NCBI GenBank assembly: GCA_945830055.1
Contig: CALZXH010000013.1
Coordinates: 1 to 42,719 of the forward strand
Source: an uncultured Prevotella sp.
GTDB lineage: Bacteria; Bacteroidota; Bacteroidia; Bacteroidales; Bacteroidaceae
Reading direction: 5' to 3'
Length of the DNA: 42,719 nucleotides
Positions within the stretch are counted from its first letter, which is position 1, and every line of letters begins with the position of its first letter. Of the stretch, positions 8,462-16,196 are shown in pieces. The notes below the pieces were generated by a model that saw nothing but the letters and a program-made list of their open reading frames with translations, had not been told where the DNA came from and did not search any database. A program made the position numbers and the translations under genes.

Positions 8462-9406
8462 TCAGGCAGGGAAATACTTCTCGTTGAGCAACCTGCTGAA
8501 ACGTTCGTGCCTGAAGTGCATCCAAGCATACATCAGCGACATGACACACAACTCTACCAAGGGATAGAGGTAGGGGATATCAAGCAGGCATCCCACGAAG
8601 AGCGAGAAGGCCCTGAGATTGTGCGTAAGCAGGTTGGTATATTTCATCAACGGCAGGGAATGGCGGCGCACGTCATCGCGCAAATCCTGCGGTATGTTCT
8701 CTGCATCGGGATAGCGGCGACGCACGTTGGCATAGAACCGCTGGAAACAGGGGGTGCGCCTCTCCTGACCGGCACAGTAGTTGGTGTAGATGGTATAGAA
8801 CATGCGGTCGAACCGTTTCTCACGGGGCAGTGACTGCAGGATGGCACGCTGCGAGGTGGAATCATCAAGCTCGCTTCCCTTCCTACCCAAGAGGAAAAAC
8901 AGATGGATCTGCCTGTAATAGTCAGCCAAGGAGCACTGCGGTGTATGTGCCAAGACACCTGCTGCGGCACAAAGTACAAAGCCCCACCACCCCCACTGCA
9001 CATGCGTAAAGGGAATATCCTGCGGAAACAGGCGCAAGGCGATGGCCACATAGATAGCAGTGAACCATACGTCGCTGGAGAAGCCGTCCAAAGCACGTCC
9101 CAAAAGAGAGCGTTGGTTGGTCATACGTGCCAGTTGTCCGTCGGCAGAGTCGCAGAAATTGGCAAGGGTTAGCAGCAGCACTCCCATGAGGTTATGGGCT
9201 ATGTCGCGGTAATAGAACATCCACCCCGCTGCCGCTCCTAGGAAGAACGAGAAGATGGTGATGGCATTGGGGGTGATGTGCAGGCGCTTGGCTGCCAGCG
9301 CCAGAAGCAGTCCCATAGGACGGTTGAAATAGATGTCGAGCCACTCCTCGGTATCTTCCGACTTGAACGATGCGCGGAGCAGCGACTTGAATTCTGAAAT
9401 GGTCAT
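8462..9406 (-). CDS. CDP-alcohol phosphatidyltransferase family protein (probable inositol phospholipid synthase)
   Basis: A 314-aa integral membrane enzyme of the CDP-alcohol phosphotransferase family, which moves a phospho-alcohol between a CDP donor and an acceptor. The signature is at 86-112: D86-x2-D89-G90-x2-A93-R94-x8-G103-x3-D107. The last Asp is at D112, one residue later than in the usual DG..AR..G..D..D pattern. Several hydrophobic segments surround it. It is the last gene of a cluster with myo-inositol-phosphate synthase and a nucleotidyltransferase, so inositol or inositol phosphate is the likely head group. Whether the donor is CDP-diacylglycerol or CDP-inositol is unresolved. 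The family is certain; the substrate is inferred from context. Confidence 0.88.
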   Translation of the reverse strand: MTISEFKSLLRASFKSEDTEEWLDIYFNRPMGLLLALAAKRLHITPNAITIFSFFLGAAAGWMFYYRDIAHNLMGVLLLTLANFCDSADGQLARMTNQRSLLGRALDGFSSDVWFTAIYVAIALRLFPQDIPFTHVQWGWWGFVLCAAAGVLAHTPQCSLADYYRQIHLFFLLGRKGSELDDSTSQRAILQSLPREKRFDRMFYTIYTNYCAGQERRTPCFQRFYANVRRRYPDAENIPQDLRDDVRRHSLPLMKYTNLLTHNLRAFSLFVGCLLDIPYLYPLVELCVMSLMYAWMHFRHERFSRLLNEKYFPA

Positions 9407-9460
9407 ATCAATCTTGTTTCATTTTGACTGATGGCGGATTTCGACCCTCCATCAGATAGG

Positions 9461-10180
9461 TTATTCTTGCAGAAAAGCCTCTGCCTTGGCTATGTCGGCA
9501 GCATGGTCGATATCGAGCACCTTGCTGAACGGGTGCGCCTGCAGATGCAGTCCGTCGGCTATCAGGGCACGCTGGAAGTTGCGCATCCTGCTCTCGTTGC
9601 GCTCCATGCACCGCTGCAGCACCTGGAGGGCAGGAGTGGTGAGTCCGTAGATGCCTCCCGAGATATACTTGGGACAACTGCACCGGTCGAGGAAGCCCGT
9701 GATACGCAGACGGTCGTCGGTATCTACATACAGCGGTTTCTCGTCGTCGATGTAGTCGGTCACGCCCATCACACCGTCGCACCCCTCAGCCACCTTGCTT
9801 TGGAAGGTGCGGATATAATCAGTGAAATCGGCTTCGCGGAAGATGGTATCAACCGTAGTGACACAGAACTCTCCCCCACCCAGCACCTTGCTCAGTTCGT
9901 AAAAGCTGTGCATGGAGCTGGGAGTGGTCTTGACCACTATCTGCAAAGGCAGCGGGGTGCCATGCAGTCCCTCCCGCTGCAGATGCAGCAGATGGGCATG
10001 CACCTCGGGATGCAGGTCGTTGCATATCACGGCTATCTGACCGGCACCGTGGCGCATGAACACACCGAGAAGACGGTCGATGAGCGGTTCACCGTTGACC
10101 ATGACCAGCGGTTTCGGGGCTTTCACCCCCTCGGCTGCCAACCGGCTACCCTCTCCTGCCGCAATGATTCCGTATTTCAT
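9461..10180 (-). CDS. NTP transferase (sugar/inositol-phosphate nucleotidyltransferase family)
   Basis: A nucleotidyltransferase of the NTP_transferase/GlmU-N type, 239 aa from the ATG at 10180 (MKYGIIAAGEGSRL). The frame is open to 10204 with two earlier Met codons, so the start is uncertain by 8 residues. The nucleotide-binding loop is AAGEGSRL followed by the KAPKPL segment, the usual G-x-G-x-R..PK pattern. Such enzymes make CDP-, UDP- or dTDP-activated sugars or polyols. Between myo-inositol-phosphate synthase and a CDP-alcohol transferase, the natural guess is CTP:inositol-phosphate cytidylyltransferase giving CDP-inositol, as in archaeal and thermophile IPCT. The family is sure; the substrate is inference. 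Confidence 0.85.
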   Translation of the reverse strand: MKYGIIAAGEGSRLAAEGVKAPKPLVMVNGEPLIDRLLGVFMRHGAGQIAVICNDLHPEVHAHLLHLQREGLHGTPLPLQIVVKTTPSSMHSFYELSKVLGGGEFCVTTVDTIFREADFTDYIRTFQSKVAEGCDGVMGVTDYIDDEKPLYVDTDDRLRITGFLDRCSCPKYISGGIYGLTTPALQVLQRCMERNESRMRNFQRALIADGLHLQAHPFSKVLDIDHAADIAKAEAFLQE

Positions 10181-10222
10181 ATTCTGTACCATTCTATTGT
10201 TCATATTCTCGGGATATAAGCC

Positions 10223-12844
10223 TCAGAACGTCATCCTGATCATAAACCGGATACCATCGCGGTGGGCAGTTGGCAGTCCTAAGTAGTTGAGACGACGTGC
10301 ATACTCCACATGCACTATCTTGAAGATATTGTGGATACCCACCGCCAACTCCACGTAGGGTTGTTTGGGGTCCATCACGTGTGAGGTTTCGGGGAAGAGC
10401 ATCAGCACATCCGAACCGGCATTCTCCTGCAGATAGGGGTTGTTCTTGTCTGAGAGGTCGCCCCACAGGCATTTCACCGCCACATACTCGCGCCACTTGA
10501 GTTTCTTGATAAGCGGGATGCGGTTGAACAGCTTGCCGTTGAAGTCCCAGCTCACGTCGGCACTGACAAAGCGGTCGTTGAGGAACTCCATGTCATTGAT
10601 GAGCTGGAAGGTCTGGTCCTGCATGATATACGACAGGTTGGTGGCAGGCATACACAGCAGGGGGAAAGGCACCTTGCTCCACTGAATACCGCCACGCACG
10701 TAGCAGTCGATCTTGCCCCAACTTTTCATCCAGAACCTCTTGTAGATGCTTGCCTCGGAGTACTGGAAGTTGTAGTCGCCGCCCAACACGTTCTTCAGAC
10801 CCATGGTATGTGACAGCGTGAACACGGGTGCATCGAGATTAATCTTCAGGCGGCGCTGCTTGGTATTGATAAAGGTCTCACCGGGTGCGAAACGCAGTTC
10901 GGCACGCAGTTCCGTGGTACGCATCCTCACCGAGGGTTGTTCCACCAGATGGGCGGAGCCCGCCTCGGCAGTAGGCATGATATTCTTGCTCAGCGGGGTG
11001 AAGCGCAGGTTGCCGCAAGCCTCGTTTTCCTCGACCTTCACTCCCAAGGTAGTCTTGAAGCCCCAGTCCTCTTCACGCTCAAACACCAATTCCTGGCGGT
11101 TGTAGAACATCATCTTATCCACTTCAGCCCACTTGAACGAGGTGAACACATTGTCCTTGTCGGTGTGCATGAACTTGTCGGACATGGAGCACACATCATA
11201 GGTAGAGGTGAGGGTGAGCGTGCGCTTGGGGAACTCGCGCGGCAGATACTCCTTTTTGTTGAACGAGTAGATGACACTGCCCTTGTAGTACTCCCGCTTG
11301 CTCTTCCATCCGTGGGCATAGTAGCCGCTGAAGAACCAGTGCTTGTCGAGGAACGCCGTGGTCTGGCCGCTGACACGGGTACGGAAGCCATCGACCTGAT
11401 TGCTGGTGAAGGTGGTGTTGATAGGTCCGAGATCCACTTTGCTGGGGTTGCCCAATTCCACAAAGTTCTCGATGAATGCCTTTGCCACGAAGATGATGTA
11501 CTTGAATCCCTTGATCTGCTCCAAGTTGTGTACAAAGGCGTCCATCTTGCTTTCGCTCTTGGTGAGGTCCACCTGCCTGTATTTGTTCCAGAAAGCCTCA
11601 TCGCGCATCATGGCATCCGCCTCCTTCACCTCGCGTGCCTTGCCCTTGAACAGTTGTTTGGGCAGGGGATCAAAGGCGTAGTCAGTGAGGCGTGTAGTGC
11701 GTATCACAATGACTTTCTGCAAGAAACTGGCCATTTTCATTTCGGTCACCATGTCATCTACCGAGAGCACCCATGTGCTGTCGGGCAGCTGGCGGAACTC
11801 CTGAATCACCTTCAGGTTCTCCACGAAGTTTACATCGCTCTTCTTGGGGATGGTGAGTTCACAGCGCTTCACCTGGTAACTGGAATCGGCAAGCACGTAT
11901 ATGTCGCCTCTGAAACCGAAGTCCTGCTGGTTGTTGGGCAGGAAGTGCAGATGGAAACACTTGTCCTGCTCCACATACACGGTGTCCTGGATATAAAAAC
12001 GGTAAAAACTGATGGCATCCTTGCCGATGGGCGAGGTGAAGGGGTATTGGAGCAGTCTGACCTGGTCGTCATAGATGTTGACGTCGGTAAACACGTCCTT
12101 GAGAACGGTGGTAAGAATGTCGCCCGTCTGGAACAGGTCGTTGATACCGGTAGAGTTCTGACCCTTGATGATGCTCTTTTCACTGTGCGGATCCTTGCGA
12201 TAGACCTTCTGTGTCAGCGTCTCGTCCACCGAGATGGGCAGAATCAGTTTCTTGTTGTACTCGCACATCTCCACCTGATCCTTCACCCACGGCATCTTTT
12301 TCAGCTTGGGTGTTTCCAGTGCTTCGGGTGTGATGTCGTTGAATGCCAGGGTTAACTTCTGGTACTTGTTATATTGGTAGTAGTCCTTGTTTTCTAATCG
12401 AGTCTGTTTTTTCCGCTCTATCACCTTTTTCATCAGTTCTACAGCGGGGTTGTTTTTCCGGCTATACTTGTTTTTCTTTGCCCTCACCGTCACTTCCTTG
12501 AGCAGTTTGGTGTCGGGGCGTAGCCTGACATTGAGCTTGTTTTTCAGGTTAGCGTTCACCGTGATAAATTTGGCGGCATAGCCTACGGCACTGAAGGAGA
12601 GCACCCAACCGTTGTGACGGGCAATGGAGTAACGGCCGTCGATGTTGGAAGCCACCGCCACCTGATGTCCCTTATAGACAACACTGGCATAGGGGATGCT
12701 GTCGCCCGTCTCATCGTCGATGATGACGCCGGTGATCTGCTGGGCATGGAGTACGGTGGTCATAAGCAGCAACAGCGCCATGGCACACCATCTGTATAAA
12801 AGGTTTGCTGTAGTTATCCGTATTAAATAATGTGTACCCCTCAC
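10223..12844 (-). CDS. DUF5686 outer-membrane protein with carboxypeptidase-regulatory-like domain
   Basis: A large (873 aa) predicted outer-membrane beta-barrel protein typical of Bacteroidetes. A signal peptide ends near residue 35 (VLHAQ). A carboxypeptidase-regulatory-like beta-sandwich follows at about 36-120 (ITGVIIDDETGDSIPYASV ... LLKEVTVRAKK). The rest resembles the DUF5686 region, with a final run of alternating aromatic strands ending in IRFMIRMTF, a C-terminal Phe as in many barrels. An alternative start is Met22 (12781). It lies 18 bp ahead of the nucleotidyltransferase gene, inside the inositol cluster. Function is unknown; export or surface display of the lipid is a guess from position. 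Confidence 0.8.
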   Translation of the reverse strand: MRGTHYLIRITTANLLYRWCAMALLLLMTTVLHAQQITGVIIDDETGDSIPYASVVYKGHQVAVASNIDGRYSIARHNGWVLSFSAVGYAAKFITVNANLKNKLNVRLRPDTKLLKEVTVRAKKNKYSRKNNPAVELMKKVIERKKQTRLENKDYYQYNKYQKLTLAFNDITPEALETPKLKKMPWVKDQVEMCEYNKKLILPISVDETLTQKVYRKDPHSEKSIIKGQNSTGINDLFQTGDILTTVLKDVFTDVNIYDDQVRLLQYPFTSPIGKDAISFYRFYIQDTVYVEQDKCFHLHFLPNNQQDFGFRGDIYVLADSSYQVKRCELTIPKKSDVNFVENLKVIQEFRQLPDSTWVLSVDDMVTEMKMASFLQKVIVIRTTRLTDYAFDPLPKQLFKGKAREVKEADAMMRDEAFWNKYRQVDLTKSESKMDAFVHNLEQIKGFKYIIFVAKAFIENFVELGNPSKVDLGPINTTFTSNQVDGFRTRVSGQTTAFLDKHWFFSGYYAHGWKSKREYYKGSVIYSFNKKEYLPREFPKRTLTLTSTYDVCSMSDKFMHTDKDNVFTSFKWAEVDKMMFYNRQELVFEREEDWGFKTTLGVKVEENEACGNLRFTPLSKNIMPTAEAGSAHLVEQPSVRMRTTELRAELRFAPGETFINTKQRRLKINLDAPVFTLSHTMGLKNVLGGDYNFQYSEASIYKRFWMKSWGKIDCYVRGGIQWSKVPFPLLCMPATNLSYIMQDQTFQLINDMEFLNDRFVSADVSWDFNGKLFNRIPLIKKLKWREYVAVKCLWGDLSDKNNPYLQENAGSDVLMLFPETSHVMDPKQPYVELAVGIHNIFKIVHVEYARRLNYLGLPTAHRDGIRFMIRMTF

Positions 12845-12934
12845 GTGGTTGAAAATTGAAGAATGCAGTTGTTTGGATGTATTCTATAATTGGATGCAGA
12901 GAATCCTATGAGTCTCAGGTCAAACAGGAAAAGG

Positions 12935-12969
12935 GTTTTGGGACGGACACCAAAGTACTGTCCCAAAAC
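12935..12969 (-). terminator. Hairpin between inositol-phosphate synthase and DUF5686 genes
   Basis: A 10-bp perfect stem (12935-12944 with 12960-12969, GTTTTGGGAC) with a 15-nt loop lies 22 bp past the synthase stop. On the minus strand it is followed by CCCTTTTCC, a weak U tract. It may cause partial termination and split the cluster into two transcription levels. No TAnnTTTG box was found between it and the DUF5686 start. Confidence 0.55.
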
Positions 12970-12990
12970 TCCTTATCTATGCTTTGCGTA

Positions 12991-14319
12991 TCAATCTATT
13001 TCTTCGTCAGCCTCATAACCGCCCATCTCACGCAGCGCATTCTTCAGCATGGTGTGCTGCTGGTACAGGTTGTTCACGGGTTGCTCGCCCTGGGTGTAGT
13101 CGTGCATAGGACTCTTGAGGTAGAAGCTCAGGAAGCGCTGTATGCCATAGCGTCCGGCACGGGCGGCAAGGTCGCTGAGCAGACAGAGGTCGAGCAGCAG
13201 CGGAGCGGCAAGGATAGAGTCGCGGCAGAGGAAGTTGATCTTTATCTGCATGGGGTAGCCCATCCATCCGAAGATGTCGATATTGTCCCATCCTTCCTTG
13301 TTGTCGTTGCGAGGAGGATAATAGTTGATGCGCACCTTGTGGTAGTACTGGGTGTCTTCATCGTTGCCGTGTCCGTAGAGGTCGGGCTGCTCTTCGGGTT
13401 TGAGGATGGTCTCAAGGGTTGACAGCTTGCTCACCTCCTTGGTACGGAAGTTGGCAGGTTCGTCGAGTACCAGACCGTCACGGTTGCCAAGGATATTGGT
13501 AGAGAACCAGCCGTTGAGTCCCAGACAGCGTGTGCCGATGATAGGAGCAAATCCGCTCTTCACCAGGGTCTGTCCGGTCTTGAAGTCCTTGCCGGCGATA
13601 GGCATCTTGGTCTGCTCTGCCAACTGCCACATGGCGGGAATATCCACCGTGGTATTGGGAGCTCCCATGATAAAGGGAGCGCCCTCAGAGAGTGCAGCAT
13701 AGGCATAGCACATCGAAGGAGCCACATGCTCCCTGTCGTCAGCCTTCATGGCAGCCTCCAAGGCAGCCAAGGTACCGTGCACCTTCTCGTCAACAGGTAC
13801 GTAGATTTCCGTGCTGGCAGCCCAGATAACCACGATACGGTCGCAGTTGTTCTTTGCCTTGAAGTCGCGGATATCCTGACGCAGTGCCTCTACCATCTCC
13901 CAGCGGGTCTTGCAATCCTTTACATTGTCACCATCCAGTCGTTTGGCATAGTTCTTGTCAAATGCGGCCTTCATGGGTACAATCTTTTCCAGTTCCTCTC
14001 TTACGGGCTCAATATCCTTTTCCTTGAGCACCTCAGCATACATGGCAGCCTGATAGGCATTCTGCGGATATACATCCCATGTTCCAAAAACGATGTCGTT
14101 GAGTTGGGCCAATGGCACCACCTCGCCGTACGGGAGGTATTTGGCGTCTTTGCCTTTGCCCACACGAATCTTGTCGTACTGAGTCATGGAACCGACGGGC
14201 TTTGCCAGTCCCTTGCGCACCATGAGTACACCGGTGATGAAGGTGGTGGTTACAGCACCGCAGCCAACTACCATAATACCTAACTTACCGTTAGCGGGTT
14301 TTACATTCGTTTGCTTCAT
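12991..14319 (-). CDS. Inositol-3-phosphate synthase (myo-inositol-1-phosphate synthase family)
   Basis: Converts glucose 6-phosphate to 1L-myo-inositol 1-phosphate (inositol 3-phosphate) with NAD+, the committed step of inositol lipid synthesis. The 442-aa protein opens with the Rossmann loop (residues 14-27, IMVVGCGAVTTTF). Family regions include the NCDRIVVIWAASTE strand, GAPFIMGAPNTTVDIPAM, AGKDFKTGQT, LGLNGWFSTNILGNRDG and the C-terminal IKINFLCRDSILAAPLLLDL. This is the bacterial type found in Bacteroides inositol-lipid clusters. It follows the HAD gene by 86 bp. No separate -7 box is seen just upstream, so it is probably read from the ATP-grasp promoter. Confidence 0.96.
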   Translation of the reverse strand: MKQTNVKPANGKLGIMVVGCGAVTTTFITGVLMVRKGLAKPVGSMTQYDKIRVGKGKDAKYLPYGEVVPLAQLNDIVFGTWDVYPQNAYQAAMYAEVLKEKDIEPVREELEKIVPMKAAFDKNYAKRLDGDNVKDCKTRWEMVEALRQDIRDFKAKNNCDRIVVIWAASTEIYVPVDEKVHGTLAALEAAMKADDREHVAPSMCYAYAALSEGAPFIMGAPNTTVDIPAMWQLAEQTKMPIAGKDFKTGQTLVKSGFAPIIGTRCLGLNGWFSTNILGNRDGLVLDEPANFRTKEVSKLSTLETILKPEEQPDLYGHGNDEDTQYYHKVRINYYPPRNDNKEGWDNIDIFGWMGYPMQIKINFLCRDSILAAPLLLDLCLLSDLAARAGRYGIQRFLSFYLKSPMHDYTQGEQPVNNLYQQHTMLKNALREMGGYEADEEID

Positions 14320-14405
14320 TTCTTTTAATGATTTATTGAGTTAAGTTTATATTTTTATTATTCCCAGCCTCCCTCTCCATGAAGAGAGCAGTGGGGATTC
14401 CATTC

Positions 14406-15095
14406 TCACAGCAGTTCTTCTATTCCATATATAATTCGTGTGGCAGCCCTGCCGTCGGGCTCTTCGTCGGTCCATCCGGGTCCCTTGAACCAAACGGTGC
14501 GGCATCCGATGCTGCTGGCAGGCACTATGTCCTTATCGTAGCTATCGCCCACCACAGTAACCTCGGCGGGCTGCATGTGCAATGCTTCACAGCCCAGCAC
14601 AAAGATTCGAGGGTCGGGTTTGCGCACACCCACCACGGCACTCTCTATCACCTCCTGAAAGATGCCGTCCATACCCATTTCGCGCAGCACGCTGTGGATA
14701 TTGCCGTAAAAGTTGCTTACCAGCACCATGGGGAAGTTGTCTGCCAGGCGACGCAACACCTGTGCACTATGTGTCGTCTCGGCTTTCACGCCGTTGTAGA
14801 GTGCGCTGAGCACCCGGTCAAGATAACCGCTCACAGGTTGCCCAGGCTGACGCTCGTCGATATATGCCATCTGCAGGCGCAGCTTCTCCTGCAGCGTCTG
14901 ATAGAAAGTGAAATCAGGTTGTATAATGGGATGCTTGGCAAGGGTGCGCTCGCCATGCACATACGCCTCGCGGTACAGGTCATTGCTCACGGGAACTCCA
15001 CAATCCCTGTAGGTATTGCCTATCAGCCGTCCCCAATGGCAGCCGCCCGTATCGAGTGTGCCTCCATAGTCAAAGATATAACCTCTGTTGTTCAT
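14406..15095 (-). CDS. HAD-family hydrolase (candidate inositol-phosphate or PIP phosphatase)
   Basis: A 229-aa HAD phosphatase-like protein. I place the start at the ATG at 15095 (MNNRGYIFDYGGTL); the open frame extends 40 codons further but inside the upstream gene. Motif I is D9-Y-G-G-T, so the nucleophile Asp is kept while the second Asp of DxD is Gly, a variant also seen in other HADs (DLGG/DYGG types). Motif II is S127 (LVSNFYG), motif III K159 (VGVRKPDP) and motif IV D184 and D187/D189 (VVGDSYDKD). Its ATG overlaps the stop of the ATP-grasp gene (ATGA), so the two are translationally coupled. Position suggests dephosphorylation of inositol phosphate or a phosphoinositol lipid. Confidence 0.85.
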   Translation of the reverse strand: MNNRGYIFDYGGTLDTGGCHWGRLIGNTYRDCGVPVSNDLYREAYVHGERTLAKHPIIQPDFTFYQTLQEKLRLQMAYIDERQPGQPVSGYLDRVLSALYNGVKAETTHSAQVLRRLADNFPMVLVSNFYGNIHSVLREMGMDGIFQEVIESAVVGVRKPDPRIFVLGCEALHMQPAEVTVVGDSYDKDIVPASSIGCRTVWFKGPGWTDEEPDGRAATRIIYGIEELL

Positions 15096-15895
15096 TCCAT
15101 CAAATTCTTTATACGCCGTGCAATGGCTTCGGCAGCCTGCTCGCGACAGCGCGAAAAACTGGGCCAGTCGTTGAAGTCGATGATTGCGAAAGAACCGTCG
15201 GGCCTCACGATACAATCACCTCCATACACCTCTATGTCCACCGCCTGTGCCGCCTTGTCAGCAGCCTGGTGCAATGCTTCCGCGCTGAACGGATAGTGAC
15301 GGGAAACGCCATTCTGCAGCTCATCGCCAAACTTGGTGTTGCCATCATCGGCAGGATAGCAATAGAAGAAGAACGGAGTGCCTCTGACACCGTAGAACTT
15401 CACCACATCACCCGGCACATGTGCAGATACCTGCACCTGCGCCATACCTTGCCGTTTCATCTGCTGCAACATATCGGCACACGCCTGTCTGTCTGCCGCG
15501 TAACGCACATCGCCTTGCTTTTCCGCCACCCCATCGGCACGTTTGAGCCAATAGCCATGGCTACCCTCTTCGGGTGCCACACTCACCCCTGCCCGTTTCA
15601 GCACCTCGGTGAGAGATATGCGATGACAGCACAGGTGTACGGCTTCAGGTTTGTTGACAACCAGTCTGCCCTGTTGTTGCTGACCGGAAAGATATTGCAA
15701 GGTGGCAGCATGCCGTCCCATACTGATATAGGCACTTGCCGATGGAAAAGGCTGTTCATCCTCGCTCACCACCAGAACCTCATATCCCTGCCGTGTCATT
15801 CTCTCTGCCACTGCGTGCAGGATGGCGGCATCCTTATCCACCGAGTTGGGCGAATAGCGCTCACTCCTTTGTATGAATACCAGACGATACTGCAT
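15092..15895 (-). CDS. ATP-grasp domain protein of unknown substrate, first gene of the inositol cluster
   Basis: A 267-aa protein from the ATG at 15895 (MQYRLVFIQRSERYSP). The frame stays open to 15985, but that ATG overlaps the predicted -7 box (15983-15990), so it cannot be the start if that promoter is used; Met codons at 15943 and 15913 are other options. The C-terminal half looks like an ATP-grasp fold: K118 (YWLKRADG), K166 in the DVVKFYGV strand, D227 (GGDCIV) and the Mg-binding end IIDFNDWPSF with D240 and N242. D-x-N rather than the commoner E-x-N recalls inositol phosphate ITPK kinases, but the likeness is limited to this segment. It is coupled by an ATGA overlap to the HAD gene. 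Kinase or ligase activity is not proven. Confidence 0.7.
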   Translation of the reverse strand: MQYRLVFIQRSERYSPNSVDKDAAILHAVAERMTRQGYEVLVVSEDEQPFPSASAYISMGRHAATLQYLSGQQQQGRLVVNKPEAVHLCCHRISLTEVLKRAGVSVAPEEGSHGYWLKRADGVAEKQGDVRYAADRQACADMLQQMKRQGMAQVQVSAHVPGDVVKFYGVRGTPFFFYCYPADDGNTKFGDELQNGVSRHYPFSAEALHQAADKAAQAVDIEVYGGDCIVRPDGSFAIIDFNDWPSFSRCREQAAEAIARRIKNLME

Positions 15896-15982
15896 AAGAT
15901 GAGTCTCTATCATTCCACCGAAAAGCACAACAGCACCGGTCATGTTACCATGCCGCCATAAGTGCAATTCTTTATATATGTG

Positions 15983-15990
15983 CAAAAATA
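15983..15990 (-). promoter_or_regulatory. -7 box for the ATP-grasp/inositol cluster
   Basis: The minus strand reads TATTTTTG. It covers the first ATG of the longest frame, which argues for a downstream start. The 301-bp gap to the divergent GH43 gene (15896-16196) also holds the GH43 -7 box; I see nothing else in it. Confidence 0.5.
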
Positions 15991-16149
15991 GTAATTTTTT
16001 ATGGGGTAGTAAAACTAATCCATGCTTTTTAGTTTCTTTTACACTTACAAGGCGAAACTTCCTACCTTATGAATAAAAAAAAGGAGTTTTAGACAATAAA
16101 TCTTACCCATCTCAGCTGACAAGATGACGGAACTCTACGATAAAATACG

Positions 16150-16157
16150 TATCTTTG
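16150..16157 (+). promoter_or_regulatory. -7 box for the GH43 gene
   Basis: TATCTTTG matches TAnnTTTG and sits 39 bp before the chosen ATG (16197). A TTG at 16155 that would open a longer frame lies inside this box, so that upstream start is rejected. Confidence 0.55.
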
Positions 16158-16196
16158 CAACATCCAAACAACAAAAACCTAAAGAAATCACCTATC

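Noticed and set aside
8090..8833. Short ORFs across the palindrome and in antisense to the CDP-alcohol transferase
   Set aside because: They follow the symmetry of the palindrome or mirror the real gene; they have no start context, domain or composition of their own.
10937..12355. Long plus-strand frame (472 codons) opposite the DUF5686 gene
   Set aside because: It is a shadow of the minus-strand gene, lacks any signal or domain, and GC-rich antisense frames are common in this window.
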